Part shown: piece by piece, positions 16,155 through 23,346 of the stretch
Numbering within the stretch: position 1 is the stretch's first letter
How the letters are laid out: the number at the start of each line of letters is the position of its first letter
Assembly (NCBI GenBank): GCA_002342025.1
Contig: DDPD01000062.1
Span: 20,724-48,936 of the forward strand
Direction: 5' to 3'
DNA from: Moraxellaceae bacterium UBA2477
GTDB lineage: Bacteria > Pseudomonadota > Gammaproteobacteria > Pseudomonadales > Moraxellaceae
Length of the DNA stretch: 28,213 bases
Made by a program: the position numbers and the translations under genes
The notes under the pieces: generated by a model
What the model was told of the DNA's origin: nothing
The model's input: only the letters and a program-made list of their open reading frames with translations
Database searches by the model: none

Positions 16155-16742
16155 TTAGTGCACCGTTGGCGGCAGGTCTGTCGCATCATGGGCATGCTCT
16201 TCGCGCGGTGCCAACTCTTCAAACAAGTGAATCACACCGAGCCGTACAAACTCATGCAATTCGGCATAAGCCAATTCACTCTCTTCATCGACCTCATCAA
16301 CACTGTCGAGTTGAGAAATATTCACAATGTCTTGCAGGGTTTCACGCACGACCTCACCAGCCAATGCCGGATTATTTGCCGGCACTGCCAAGCCAAAACC
16401 GGTGAGCAGGCCGCGCGCAAAGTCAGCTAAAGCCATAACACGCAGATTCAGATCGTCATCATCATCGGGCAGAAGCGGCTGAAAGAGCAGGTCATCCGCA
16501 CCCAAGTCTTCAAGGGTTTTTAATTGAAGCTGCCAAAGAGAGGCAATCATGTCGTCTGCAAAAGCCGTGGCGACATCGGCATGCGCCTCTAAGGACTTCA
16601 TTAATGCCGCACGATTCATACGCGCACCGCCCGCCAGCATGCCCACCATGACCCCATGTAGCTCAGCCGCTGTACAGTCAGCCTGCACTTGCTCCAGCGC
16701 CAAACTCAAGGTGTCGTGGTTAGGTACTATTGCAGCTTGCAT
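16155..16742 (-). CDS. ygfB: YecA/YgfB (UPF0149) family protein
   Basis: This is a small acidic helical protein of the UPF0149/YgfB family. In Pseudomonas aeruginosa a YgfB homologue has been linked to control of beta-lactam resistance genes, but a general role is not established. The product is 195 residues. Family features are AELHGVMVGMLAGG near the N-terminus, FQPLLPDDDDDL, ADFARGLLTGFGLA, and LAYAELHEFVRLGVIHLFEEL near the end. The ATG at 16742 is chosen because AGGAGA lies about 7 bases upstream; the frame stays open to 16775 but without a comparable site. It is divergent from the ZapB-like gene and is the first gene of the pepP-ubiH-ubiI-WS/DGAT run. Confidence 0.88.
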   Translation of the reverse strand: MQAAIVPNHDTLSLALEQVQADCTAAELHGVMVGMLAGGARMNRAALMKSLEAHADVATAFADDMIASLWQLQLKTLEDLGADDLLFQPLLPDDDDDLNLRVMALADFARGLLTGFGLAVPANNPALAGEVVRETLQDIVNISQLDSVDEVDEESELAYAELHEFVRLGVIHLFEELAPREEHAHDATDLPPTVH

Positions 16743-16754
16743 GGGAATCTCCTG

Positions 16755-16783
16755 TTGGCATCGCGAGAGCGGCACCCTATATT
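16755..16783 (+). promoter_or_regulatory. sigma70-type promoter for the ZapB-like gene and zapA
   Basis: TTGGCA at 16755-16760 and TATATT at 16778-16783 are separated by exactly 17 bases. Transcription would start near 16790, giving a leader of about 25 bases to the ATG at 16815. On the other strand TAATAT overlaps the same AT-rich core and could serve ygfB, so two divergent promoters may share one melting region. The -35 part lies in the ygfB leader. Confidence 0.65.
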
Positions 16784-16814
16784 AGCCGCTCGACAACTTC
16801 ACGGCGAACCGGAC

Positions 16815-17024
16815 ATGCTTGAACAGGATTTCAACGCGATTTCTCGCCAAGTAGATGCCCTGCTCACGCAGCTGCGCGCATTGCACTCAGAGAATCAGCG
16901 CCTTAAACAGCAGCAATCGAGCTTGTTTGCTGAGCGCGATGAACTGCAGCGTAAGAATGAGCTTGCACGGGCACGTGTTGAAGCCATTATTCTGCGGCTG
17001 CGCGCGCTCGAAGCTCAATCCTAA
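16815..17024 (+). CDS. TIGR02449-type small coiled-coil protein (ZapB-like)
   Basis: This 69-residue protein is predicted to be almost entirely coiled coil: hydrophobic residues (Leu, Val, Ile) recur in heptads through DALLTQLRALHSENQRLKQQ and the C-terminal VEAIILRLRALEAQ. It belongs by size, composition and place to the TIGR02449 family found just before zapA in many gammaproteobacteria. ZapB of E. coli is a similar short coiled coil that bridges ZapA to the Z-ring periphery, so a division role is a fair inference but not shown by sequence. The frame extends upstream to 16689 into ygfB antisense; the ATG at 16815 fits the family length and the promoter. Confidence 0.75.
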   Translation: MLEQDFNAISRQVDALLTQLRALHSENQRLKQQQSSLFAERDELQRKNELARARVEAIILRLRALEAQS

Positions 17025-17061
17025 TCGAATTTCGCGTTAATTTATTTTCACAGGCGATGCC

Positions 17062-17376
17062 ATGAACCCCGAAGTCAGCACCCTCGACGTCTTCATCCTG
17101 GACAAAGCCTACAAAATTGCCAGCCCCTTGGCTGAGCAAGACAACTTACGGCGTGCCGCGCAATACCTCGATCGAAAAATGCGCGAAATTCGCGGCTCAG
17201 GCAAAGTTCTTGGGTTAGAACGAATTGCCGTTATTGCCGCGCTTAACATTACACATGAACTGCTGAGCTTACGTCAGCAAACTTCCGGTGAAGCGGTCAG
17301 TCCTGCCGACATCACATTGTTATTGCAACGTATGGAAACGGCTCTTGCCGAGACTTCTGAGACAGAAATACGCTAA
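17062..17376 (+). CDS. zapA: Cell division protein ZapA
   Basis: ZapA binds and bundles FtsZ filaments and stabilises the Z ring in the cytoplasm. The product is 104 residues (E. coli 109). The N-terminal globular domain contains VFILDKAYKIASPLAEQDNLRRAAQYLDRKM, typical of the family, followed by a helix (ERIAVIAALNITHELL) and a C-terminal coiled-coil tail. It lies 37 bases after the ZapB-like gene and 5' of 6S RNA, which is the standard gammaproteobacterial context for zapA. Confidence 0.93.
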   Translation: MNPEVSTLDVFILDKAYKIASPLAEQDNLRRAAQYLDRKMREIRGSGKVLGLERIAVIAALNITHELLSLRQQTSGEAVSPADITLLLQRMETALAETSETEIR

Positions 17377-17428
17377 GCGAACGACGCTTGATAACAGATT
17401 GTTCAGTTCAATTTACGTCGAGCTGTTT

Positions 17429-17434
17429 TATACT
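17429..17434 (+). promoter_or_regulatory. -10 hexamer of the 6S RNA promoter
   Basis: TATACT at 17429-17434 lies 4-7 bases before the expected 5' end of 6S RNA. The -35 region at the right distance is poor (around GTTCAA, 17406-17411). The promoter is inferred from its place relative to the recognised RNA. Confidence 0.5.
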
Positions 17435-17437
17435 GAG

Positions 17438-17625
17438 CGCCTCTCTGGGGTGTTCGCCAGTCTTTCAGAGCCCCTGAGCCGATGCTACATCCTTTGGGAT
17501 GCGTTCGTCTTTCGTGGTGTGCATGTCCGCCCGTCGGAAAGCCTTAAATGATTGCGCCGCATCCCCCTTGAACCCGCTGGGTTCAAGGGCGACGATGGAC
17601 AGCGGCACCTTCGGAGAACTCTTCC
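17438..17625 (+). ncRNA. ssrS: 6S RNA
   Basis: 6S RNA binds sigma70 RNA polymerase by imitating an open promoter and damps transcription in stationary phase. The span of about 188 bases (E. coli 184) has several blocks nearly identical to E. coli 6S: CCCCTGAGCCGAT, GTGCATGTCCGCCCGTC with GGAAAGCCTTAAA, and CCTTGAACC...GGTTCAAGGG as an internal hairpin. The 5' segment CTCT...GGGGTG can pair with CACCTTCGGAGA at the 3' end to close the rod. It sits between zapA and ygfA as in most gammaproteobacteria. The ends are estimated to within a few bases. Confidence 0.93.
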
Positions 17626-17627
17626 TG

Positions 17628-18233
17628 ATGATGGGCGACACCCTATCCGTCGCGACTCAGCAACAGCGACAACAGCTTAGACGCCAACTCCGGCAACAAC
17701 GCCGTGCACTGGGCCCACAAAAACAAGCTCTTGCCGCGCGCACGCTATGCCACTCGTTACAAAAAAAACCCCGCATACAGCAGGCAAAACACATTGCCGC
17801 CTATGTTGCGAGCGATGGAGAGATAAATCCGCTTCGCTTTATGCGTTGGGCCCAACGCCACGGGAAAACCCTCTGGCTGCCGGTCGTCACCCCCACACAT
17901 TCATTGCATCGCGGCGGCTTGCGCTTTGTTAAAGCCCCTGCGATGCATGCACGACGGGGCTGGCGTCGGAACGCCTATGGTATTGCCGAGCCCATCTCAC
18001 GTCAGTCCCGCTCCGCCAAGGCTTTAGATATCGTATTGATGCCTTTGGTTGGGTTTGACGCTCAGGGCAATCGCTTAGGCATGGGCGGAGGCTATTACGA
18101 CAGGCTACTTGCCAAGCTCAGCCAATCACCTCGCCGTCCGCACACGATGGGCCTGGCCCATGCCTGCCAACACGTCGCCAGCCTGCCTAAAGCAAGCTGG
18201 GACCGCGCAGTAGATGCGCTCATCGTGGTGTAA
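17628..18233 (+). CDS. ygfA: 5-formyltetrahydrofolate cyclo-ligase
   Basis: The enzyme converts 5-formyl-THF to 5,10-methenyl-THF using ATP and returns stored folate to one-carbon metabolism. The product is 201 residues, the normal length. Signature blocks are RRQLRQQRRALG at the N-terminus, YVASDGEINPLRFM, and the nucleotide/folate-site segment MPLVGFDAQGNRLGMGGGYYDR. The ATG at 17628 (or the next codon, 17631) is the only in-frame start that makes sense, because everything upstream is 6S RNA. GGAGAA at 17613-17618, nine bases upstream, is the likely ribosome-binding site and lies in the 3' arm of 6S RNA. In E. coli this gene is cotranscribed with 6S and linked to persistence. Confidence 0.9.
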   Translation: MMGDTLSVATQQQRQQLRRQLRQQRRALGPQKQALAARTLCHSLQKKPRIQQAKHIAAYVASDGEINPLRFMRWAQRHGKTLWLPVVTPTHSLHRGGLRFVKAPAMHARRGWRRNAYGIAEPISRQSRSAKALDIVLMPLVGFDAQGNRLGMGGGYYDRLLAKLSQSPRRPHTMGLAHACQHVASLPKASWDRAVDALIVV

Positions 18234-18359
18234 GCCCGCACTTTTATGAATATCTGACAGCGGTTGTTTCTGCGATTTCGGACTGTTAGCCTCAAAACAC
18301 TCTAATAAAAACACTCCCGCCATGACGGTGAGTTCTCGTGCTCCACTGGGCTTGAATCC

Positions 18360-19214
18360 ATGCACGCTTTGCTTCTACACGCACGTCGCTCTCCGCTGAC
18401 GATATTCATCGTGCTTGGCCTTGTGCTATTCGGCATCGATCGATTAATCCAAGGCATCTCCGAGCCTTACGCAGATGATCAGTACACCATTCATGTCTCC
18501 AGCGCCCAACAACTGGCGCTTAGCCAGGCGTTCCAGGCCGAGCATGGCCGCCCACCCAGCCCGGAAGAGCTACAGGCTAAACTGGCGTTCTGGCTAGATG
18601 AGCAAATGCTCTATCGCGAAGCCATGGCACTTAATCTGGATCGTTCTGACACCATTGTTCGTCGCCAGCTCGCACAAAAAATGCGTCTGTTGTTAACCCA
18701 GCGCAAAGCAACCACATCTGTTTCTAACGAAGACCTGCAACAGTGGCTGGATAAGCACCCGCAACGCTATGGCACGCCTGCAGCCATAGATTTCGAGCAA
18801 GTCTTTTTGAGTCGCGGCAAACAGGGGCAGGCGTTACCAGCGGTAGCGGGCAAAATCCACGCTGAACTGTTGGCACACCCAACCGATTGGCAACGATTAA
18901 GCGACCCTTTTGTCAGTGGCTTAAGTTTTCATCACGCCAGCTTAGTCAGCTTACGAAATGACTTTGGCCGAGACTTTGCCCAGACGGTTTTTGCTATCAC
19001 CGAGCCGGGCTGGCAAGGCCCCATCACCTCTAATCTTGGCCTGCATTTTGTTCGCGTCATTGGCCGCTCCGCCTTTCAACCGGCGCAATTAGACGACGTT
19101 CGCGAGCAAGTCCTGACGGACTACCGGCAGGAGCAAGAACGACTTGCTCTGCAAAAAGCTTTGAACGAGATCAAGGCGCGTTACCGGGTTCATTTCGATG
19201 CGGTCGAATCATGA
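18360..19214 (+). CDS. Membrane-anchored parvulin-like peptidyl-prolyl isomerase
   Basis: The 284-residue product has one N-terminal membrane helix (about residues 12-31, SPLTIFIVLGLVLFGIDRL) with no cleavage site, so the rest is probably periplasmic. An alpha-helical chaperone-like region follows (about 45-130, with LAFWLDEQMLYREAMALNLDRSD, a pattern common in SurA/PpiD-like proteins). A parvulin-type rotamase domain lies at about 140-245 (IDFEQVFLSRG, then FGRDFAQTVFAITEPGWQGPITSNLGLHFVRV). It would catalyse proline isomerisation or act as a foldase for exported proteins. Its stop overlaps the HupE/UreJ-like start by 4 bases. The 126-base gap upstream must hold the promoter, but I saw no convincing one. 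The family assignment is good; the dedicated client is inferred. Confidence 0.8.
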   Translation: MHALLLHARRSPLTIFIVLGLVLFGIDRLIQGISEPYADDQYTIHVSSAQQLALSQAFQAEHGRPPSPEELQAKLAFWLDEQMLYREAMALNLDRSDTIVRRQLAQKMRLLLTQRKATTSVSNEDLQQWLDKHPQRYGTPAAIDFEQVFLSRGKQGQALPAVAGKIHAELLAHPTDWQRLSDPFVSGLSFHHASLVSLRNDFGRDFAQTVFAITEPGWQGPITSNLGLHFVRVIGRSAFQPAQLDDVREQVLTDYRQEQERLALQKALNEIKARYRVHFDAVES

Positions 19215-20251
19215 GCCGGTTAGCGCTAACGCTTTGCCTACTTAGTGGAGTTTTGCTCAGTCTCGCTAGCCAAGCGCATGAGTTGAAAACGGTCACGCTG
19301 CGCTTCGATGAGTTCGCTCAAGGCGTGACAGACGCTACGCTGCGCGTACCGCAAATGAGCGAAGAAACTCCGCATTCGGTAGTGCCGCAATTTGATGATC
19401 GCTGCGAGATTCAGGGTCTAGCTGATACCCGGCGCGACAGCGGAACCATTGAGCGGCGCTGGCGATTGAACTGTCAGTCTGGCCTAGCCAACACCCGCAT
19501 ACAATTGCATGGCCTTGATCCGCGCATGCCGGAAGCCTTAGTTATTGCCAACTTTGCCAATGGCGCCCAAGAAACCTTGGCCATGGATCGTCATGATCCG
19601 GTGCGGCGCTTAGGCAGTGGTGAGCACCATGCCGATCAATCGCTCAGCCGCTACGTGCTGATTGGCATCAGTCATATTTTGCTAGGCCCGGACCACCTGT
19701 TATTTGTCTTTGGCCTAATGCTGATTATTGCTGCTCAGCGTCGAGGCGCAGCCACGCTGATTGCCGCCATCACGGCATTTACCCTAGCCCATAGCCTAAC
19801 CCTGGCACTGGCCTTATTTGGCGTTTGGGGCTTGCCGCCCAAGCCGGTAGAAATACTCATCGCTGGCAGCATTCTGTTACTAGCCTATGAGTTACTCACT
19901 CACGATCCCGCAAAGCCTTCCATCAGTTTTCGCCAACCGTGGCGGGTTGCCTTTGGCTTTGGCCTGCTCCATGGCTTTGGCTTTGCCGGAGCCCTGAGCG
20001 AAGTCGGCCTACCAGCAGAGTCCAAGGCCTGGGCCTTGCTCTACTTCAATCTCGGCGTCGAAATAGGTCAACTCGCATTTGTGCTGGTGCTTTGGCAATG
20101 CATGAAGCGCTTTCGTTGGGGCAACACCCATCCATTCTCACCTGGGGCCGCCATCGCCTTGGGTGGCATCGCGTGTTATTGGCTTCTTGATCGCACGTCA
20201 GACTGGCTAATCACCCGCTACCAATACCTGTCGCTGGGAGGCCTGCAATGA
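19211..20251 (+). CDS. HupE/UreJ family membrane protein (putative Ni/Co-type permease)
   Basis: The 346-residue product has a signal peptide (residues 1-22, ending SLASQA), a periplasmic domain of about 120 residues, and then about six to seven membrane helices from residue 147. The helices carry the HX5DH motif (H155, D161, H162 in SHILLGPDHLLF), plus FTLAHSLTLA with H194, LLHGFGFAGAL with H254, and FNLGVEIGQLAF with E284. HupE and UreJ relatives are nickel or cobalt permeases tied to hydrogenase or urease; neither is present here, so the metal and direction are unknown. Predicted cleavage after QA would leave His as the first mature residue. The gene overlaps both neighbours by 4 bases (ATGA), so translation is probably coupled. 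Confidence 0.82.
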   Translation: MSRLALTLCLLSGVLLSLASQAHELKTVTLRFDEFAQGVTDATLRVPQMSEETPHSVVPQFDDRCEIQGLADTRRDSGTIERRWRLNCQSGLANTRIQLHGLDPRMPEALVIANFANGAQETLAMDRHDPVRRLGSGEHHADQSLSRYVLIGISHILLGPDHLLFVFGLMLIIAAQRRGAATLIAAITAFTLAHSLTLALALFGVWGLPPKPVEILIAGSILLLAYELLTHDPAKPSISFRQPWRVAFGFGLLHGFGFAGALSEVGLPAESKAWALLYFNLGVEIGQLAFVLVLWQCMKRFRWGNTHPFSPGAAIALGGIACYWLLDRTSDWLITRYQYLSLGGLQ

Positions 20252-22524
20252 AACCTCAAGTCCTACTTTTCGTGCTGCTAACGTTGATGGTGAGTGCCTG
20301 CGGCCAGGATCAGCCCTCAAAACCGCGCGTGAGCAATCCACCGAATACCCCCGTGGCCAACGACGACAAACCCTGTATTGGCGCCAGTGGCAACCGCAAG
20401 CAAGCCTACTTTGGCGATTTGCATACGCACACCGCATTTTCACTCGACGCGTATTTCTTTAATGCCACCAATGACCCCCGCGCAGCCCATGAATTTGCTC
20501 AAGGGAAGGATGGCCACTTACCGACCCTTGGCAGCGACGACCCTTATACCCCGGCGCGCGCCGTCAATATCGGTCGCCCACTGGACTTCAACGCCGTCAC
20601 CGATCATGCCGAGTTCTTGGGGGGCTTTTCGAACACCTGCGGACGAAACAGCATGCTGCAAAAGCAATGCGACGAGCGCATCGGTAAAGGCATTCGCGAT
20701 GATGTGATCAACATTGCGGCGGGCAATACCTCGCTTCAGCAGCAATTACTGCAGTCATTAGTCGCATTTGCGCCTACGAGTATTTCCGCCTGGCAAAACA
20801 CCAAACAAATCAACGATGACGAGTACGTCCCCTGTAAATTCACCACGCTACATGCCTACGAGTTCACCTCAAATGAAGACTCGCAGATGTTCCACCGCAA
20901 CGTTATTTTTAAGGGCGACACCACGCGCATTCCGCTCATCGTCTTTCCGGCGGTACGGCCAGACACGGCGCTCAACCCGCAAAATGGCAATGATGACTGG
21001 GATCTTTTCGATCATTTGAAGATCGTCTGCAAATCCATTCCTGGCTGCGACGTGCTGACCATCCCGCACAACGGGAACTTGTCGGACGGCCGAATGTGGC
21101 TTCCCATGGAGGCCAATGGCGTTCCGCTGGGTCGCAAAATTGATTCCACCGATATTTATCTGCCGATGACTGCCGCCGATGCCAGCTTGCGCCGCAGCAT
21201 GGATGTGGCAGTTGAATTGACACAACATAAAGGTCAGTCCGAATGCGCAGTTGGCCTAGAAGGACCGTACCTTCAGGGAGAGGAGACTGCCTGCACCTTC
21301 GAAACCTTTAAAACCGTCTGTCATGGTCGTGCGGATGATCCAGCGACCTGCGCTAAGTTCTGCAAAGGCGACCCGCTCACCGACCCCAATTTTTGCAACC
21401 ACCGCAGCTTGGGCGACAACATTGTTGATACCTGCCTGAATCCGGGCCCCGATGGCCGCTCGCGTCCGTCCCGCAACCCGACGGCTACAGGCACTGGCAA
21501 TTGCACTAGCGCTTTGGACTATTACCGCTACGCCATGGCCGAAGGCTTGGCGATTCGCAAAACCTTGGGTATTAACCCCTACAAAGCCAATATTGTGGCG
21601 GCCTCCGACACGCATAACGGCATTTCCGGTAATGTCGGTGAGCGCGGCTTTGTCGGTCATGGCGGTGTGCTCGACGATGAGCCTAAAGAATTGCTGGGCT
21701 TTTGGAATTGCACCGGCGGCGGTGACCCTGCCGACCCCACGAAATGTGTAGGGCGCAAGTTTCAAGACTTTGCCCGCACCCTAAATCCGGGCGGACTCAC
21801 CGGCGTCTGGGCAACCCAAAACAAGCGCAACGAGATTTGGGATGCCATTCATCGAGGTGAGTCCTGGGGCACCTCTGGGCCACGCATCAAAATCCGTTCG
21901 ATTGGTGGTTGGAAACTCCCCGCCAATACCTGTGATCGTTTAGCCGCTGGGCAAAACCCAGTTGACCTCGGCGAAACACCGGGCGCGCTCATGGGCGGCG
22001 ACCTGCCGTTACCGGCGATAGGCGCACCGCAGATCGCCGTGTGGGCACAACAGGATCCGGAGAACTACCCCCTGCAGCGCATCGACATCGTTAAAGGCTA
22101 TGTCGATGCCAGTGGCAAACCCCGTGTCAAAGTATTTGAGAATGTGGCGCGCACCAAAGAGACGGTGAAGCGTCCTTCGATGACGGACTGCAGCGTTGAA
22201 ATTGGCAATCACCCCGAACAGCTCTGTGCGATCTGGAAAGACCCTGAGTTCAACCCATCTCAAGACGCTTATTACTATGCCCGTGCGCTCGAAGTCCCTT
22301 CCTGCCGTTGGTCGTCGTACATGTGCAATGTCGACAAGAAGGTTGATTGCAGTCTGCTCAATCCGGTCAATGGCATGTTTCCGGCCAGCACAGGCTTCAG
22401 CGGCTATGAAGGCTGCTGCGCAACCACCGGCACTACCGGCAGCTTTAAGGGCCGCAATACCTTTAACACCATCGAAGAGCGTGCCTGGGCATCGCCCATC
22501 TGGTACGAACAAAAACTGAAATAA
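20248..22524 (+). CDS. DUF3604 lipoprotein (PHP-like predicted metal-dependent hydrolase)
   Basis: The 758-residue product begins with a lipoprotein signal peptide with lipobox VSAC (lipidated C18); the next residues are GQ rather than Asp, which suggests the outer membrane. Family DUF3604 is distantly like PHP phosphoesterases: FGDLHTHTAFSLDAYF gives H59 and H61, VTDHAEF gives D119 and H120, TIPHNG gives H274, and ASDTHNG gives D454 and H456, a plausible multinuclear metal site. WGTSGPRIKIR is another conserved family block. There are 24 Cys besides the lipobox, unusual for a bacterial protein and in keeping with disulphides outside the cytoplasm. The substrate is unknown. The start overlaps the HupE-like stop by 4 bases. 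Confidence 0.85.
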   Translation: MKPQVLLFVLLTLMVSACGQDQPSKPRVSNPPNTPVANDDKPCIGASGNRKQAYFGDLHTHTAFSLDAYFFNATNDPRAAHEFAQGKDGHLPTLGSDDPYTPARAVNIGRPLDFNAVTDHAEFLGGFSNTCGRNSMLQKQCDERIGKGIRDDVINIAAGNTSLQQQLLQSLVAFAPTSISAWQNTKQINDDEYVPCKFTTLHAYEFTSNEDSQMFHRNVIFKGDTTRIPLIVFPAVRPDTALNPQNGNDDWDLFDHLKIVCKSIPGCDVLTIPHNGNLSDGRMWLPMEANGVPLGRKIDSTDIYLPMTAADASLRRSMDVAVELTQHKGQSECAVGLEGPYLQGEETACTFETFKTVCHGRADDPATCAKFCKGDPLTDPNFCNHRSLGDNIVDTCLNPGPDGRSRPSRNPTATGTGNCTSALDYYRYAMAEGLAIRKTLGINPYKANIVAASDTHNGISGNVGERGFVGHGGVLDDEPKELLGFWNCTGGGDPADPTKCVGRKFQDFARTLNPGGLTGVWATQNKRNEIWDAIHRGESWGTSGPRIKIRSIGGWKLPANTCDRLAAGQNPVDLGETPGALMGGDLPLPAIGAPQIAVWAQQDPENYPLQRIDIVKGYVDASGKPRVKVFENVARTKETVKRPSMTDCSVEIGNHPEQLCAIWKDPEFNPSQDAYYYARALEVPSCRWSSYMCNVDKKVDCSLLNPVNGMFPASTGFSGYEGCCATTGTTGSFKGRNTFNTIEERAWASPIWYEQKLK

Positions 22525-22539
22525 CAGCGAGGCAATATC

Positions 22540-23346
22540 GTGAAAAATTTTAAGAACAAAGTGGCCTTAGTAACGGGTGCCAGCAGCGGGATTGGTGAAG
22601 CCATTGCCATTGCGCTGGCCACTGCCGGTGCCACCGTCATTCTGACCGCGCGTGATCAGGACAAGCTCGACGCCGTGCGACTGAAATGCATCAGCGCCGG
22701 GGGCAAGGCCTGGGTCTATGTTGCCGAAGTCAGTGATGAGGCGCAGATGCAAGCACTAGCGGATGCGGTACATGAGCAGTTTCCCGCCATCGACATCTTG
22801 GTGAATAACGCCGGTGTGGTTATGGGCGGCTTTACCTGGGAAGTCGAACCCTCGGACTGGAAGCGTCTGCATGACATCAATGTGATGGGCGTGGTCTATG
22901 GCATTCGCGCCTTTGTACCGAAGATGATCGAGCGCGGCCAAGGCGGCCATGTCGTCAACATGGCGTCGGTGTCCGGCTTTTTCGGCGCACCCGGCATGAG
23001 CACCTACAGTGCCAGCAAGTTCGCGGTCGTTGGCCTGTCGGAATCATTACGGCTGGAGCTGCATCGCCACAAGATTGGCGTCAGCGTGATCTGCCCCGGC
23101 TTCGTGAATACGCCAATTCAAACCAAAGTGAAGATGGTCGGCAGCCTAAGCAGTGAGAAAGCGCGTGCGCGCGTCGCCAAAGACTTCGAGAAGACGTCGC
23201 TGACACCCGAGCAAGTGGCTCAGCGTACGCTGCAGGCAATTCTGCGCAATGAGGCCGTGGCCGGCATAGGCAAAGAAGCTGTGCTGGTTGGTGCCCTGAA
23301 GCGTTGGGCGCCGGCCGTGCTCGAACGCTTTATGCGCGCAGGCTGA
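22540..23346 (+). CDS. SDR family NAD(P)-dependent oxidoreductase
   Basis: This is a classical short-chain dehydrogenase/reductase of 268 residues. The cofactor motif TGASSGIG is at 12-19, NNAG at 89-92, and the catalytic S143, Y156 and K160 are present (MASVSG, YSASK). PGFVNT at 186-191 is the usual post-catalytic turn. The C-terminal extension (LVGALKRWAPAVLERFMRAG) is basic and amphipathic, as in membrane-touching SDRs that act on lipid-like substrates, but the substrate cannot be named. The start is GTG at 22540, with GAGG 7 bases upstream. It lies 15 bases after the DUF3604 gene, so it is probably in the same transcript. Its last 17 bases overlap the end of the HAD gene on the other strand. 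Confidence 0.85.
   Translation: MKNFKNKVALVTGASSGIGEAIAIALATAGATVILTARDQDKLDAVRLKCISAGGKAWVYVAEVSDEAQMQALADAVHEQFPAIDILVNNAGVVMGGFTWEVEPSDWKRLHDINVMGVVYGIRAFVPKMIERGQGGHVVNMASVSGFFGAPGMSTYSASKFAVVGLSESLRLELHRHKIGVSVICPGFVNTPIQTKVKMVGSLSSEKARARVAKDFEKTSLTPEQVAQRTLQAILRNEAVAGIGKEAVLVGALKRWAPAVLERFMRAG

Noticed and set aside
17499..17627. An upstream extension of the ygfA frame
   Set aside because: It would read through 6S RNA, and the 43 extra residues are not part of the cyclo-ligase family.
20378..22519. Short plus- and minus-strand frames inside the DUF3604 gene
   Set aside because: They are alternative frames of a well-supported gene and have no recognisable product.
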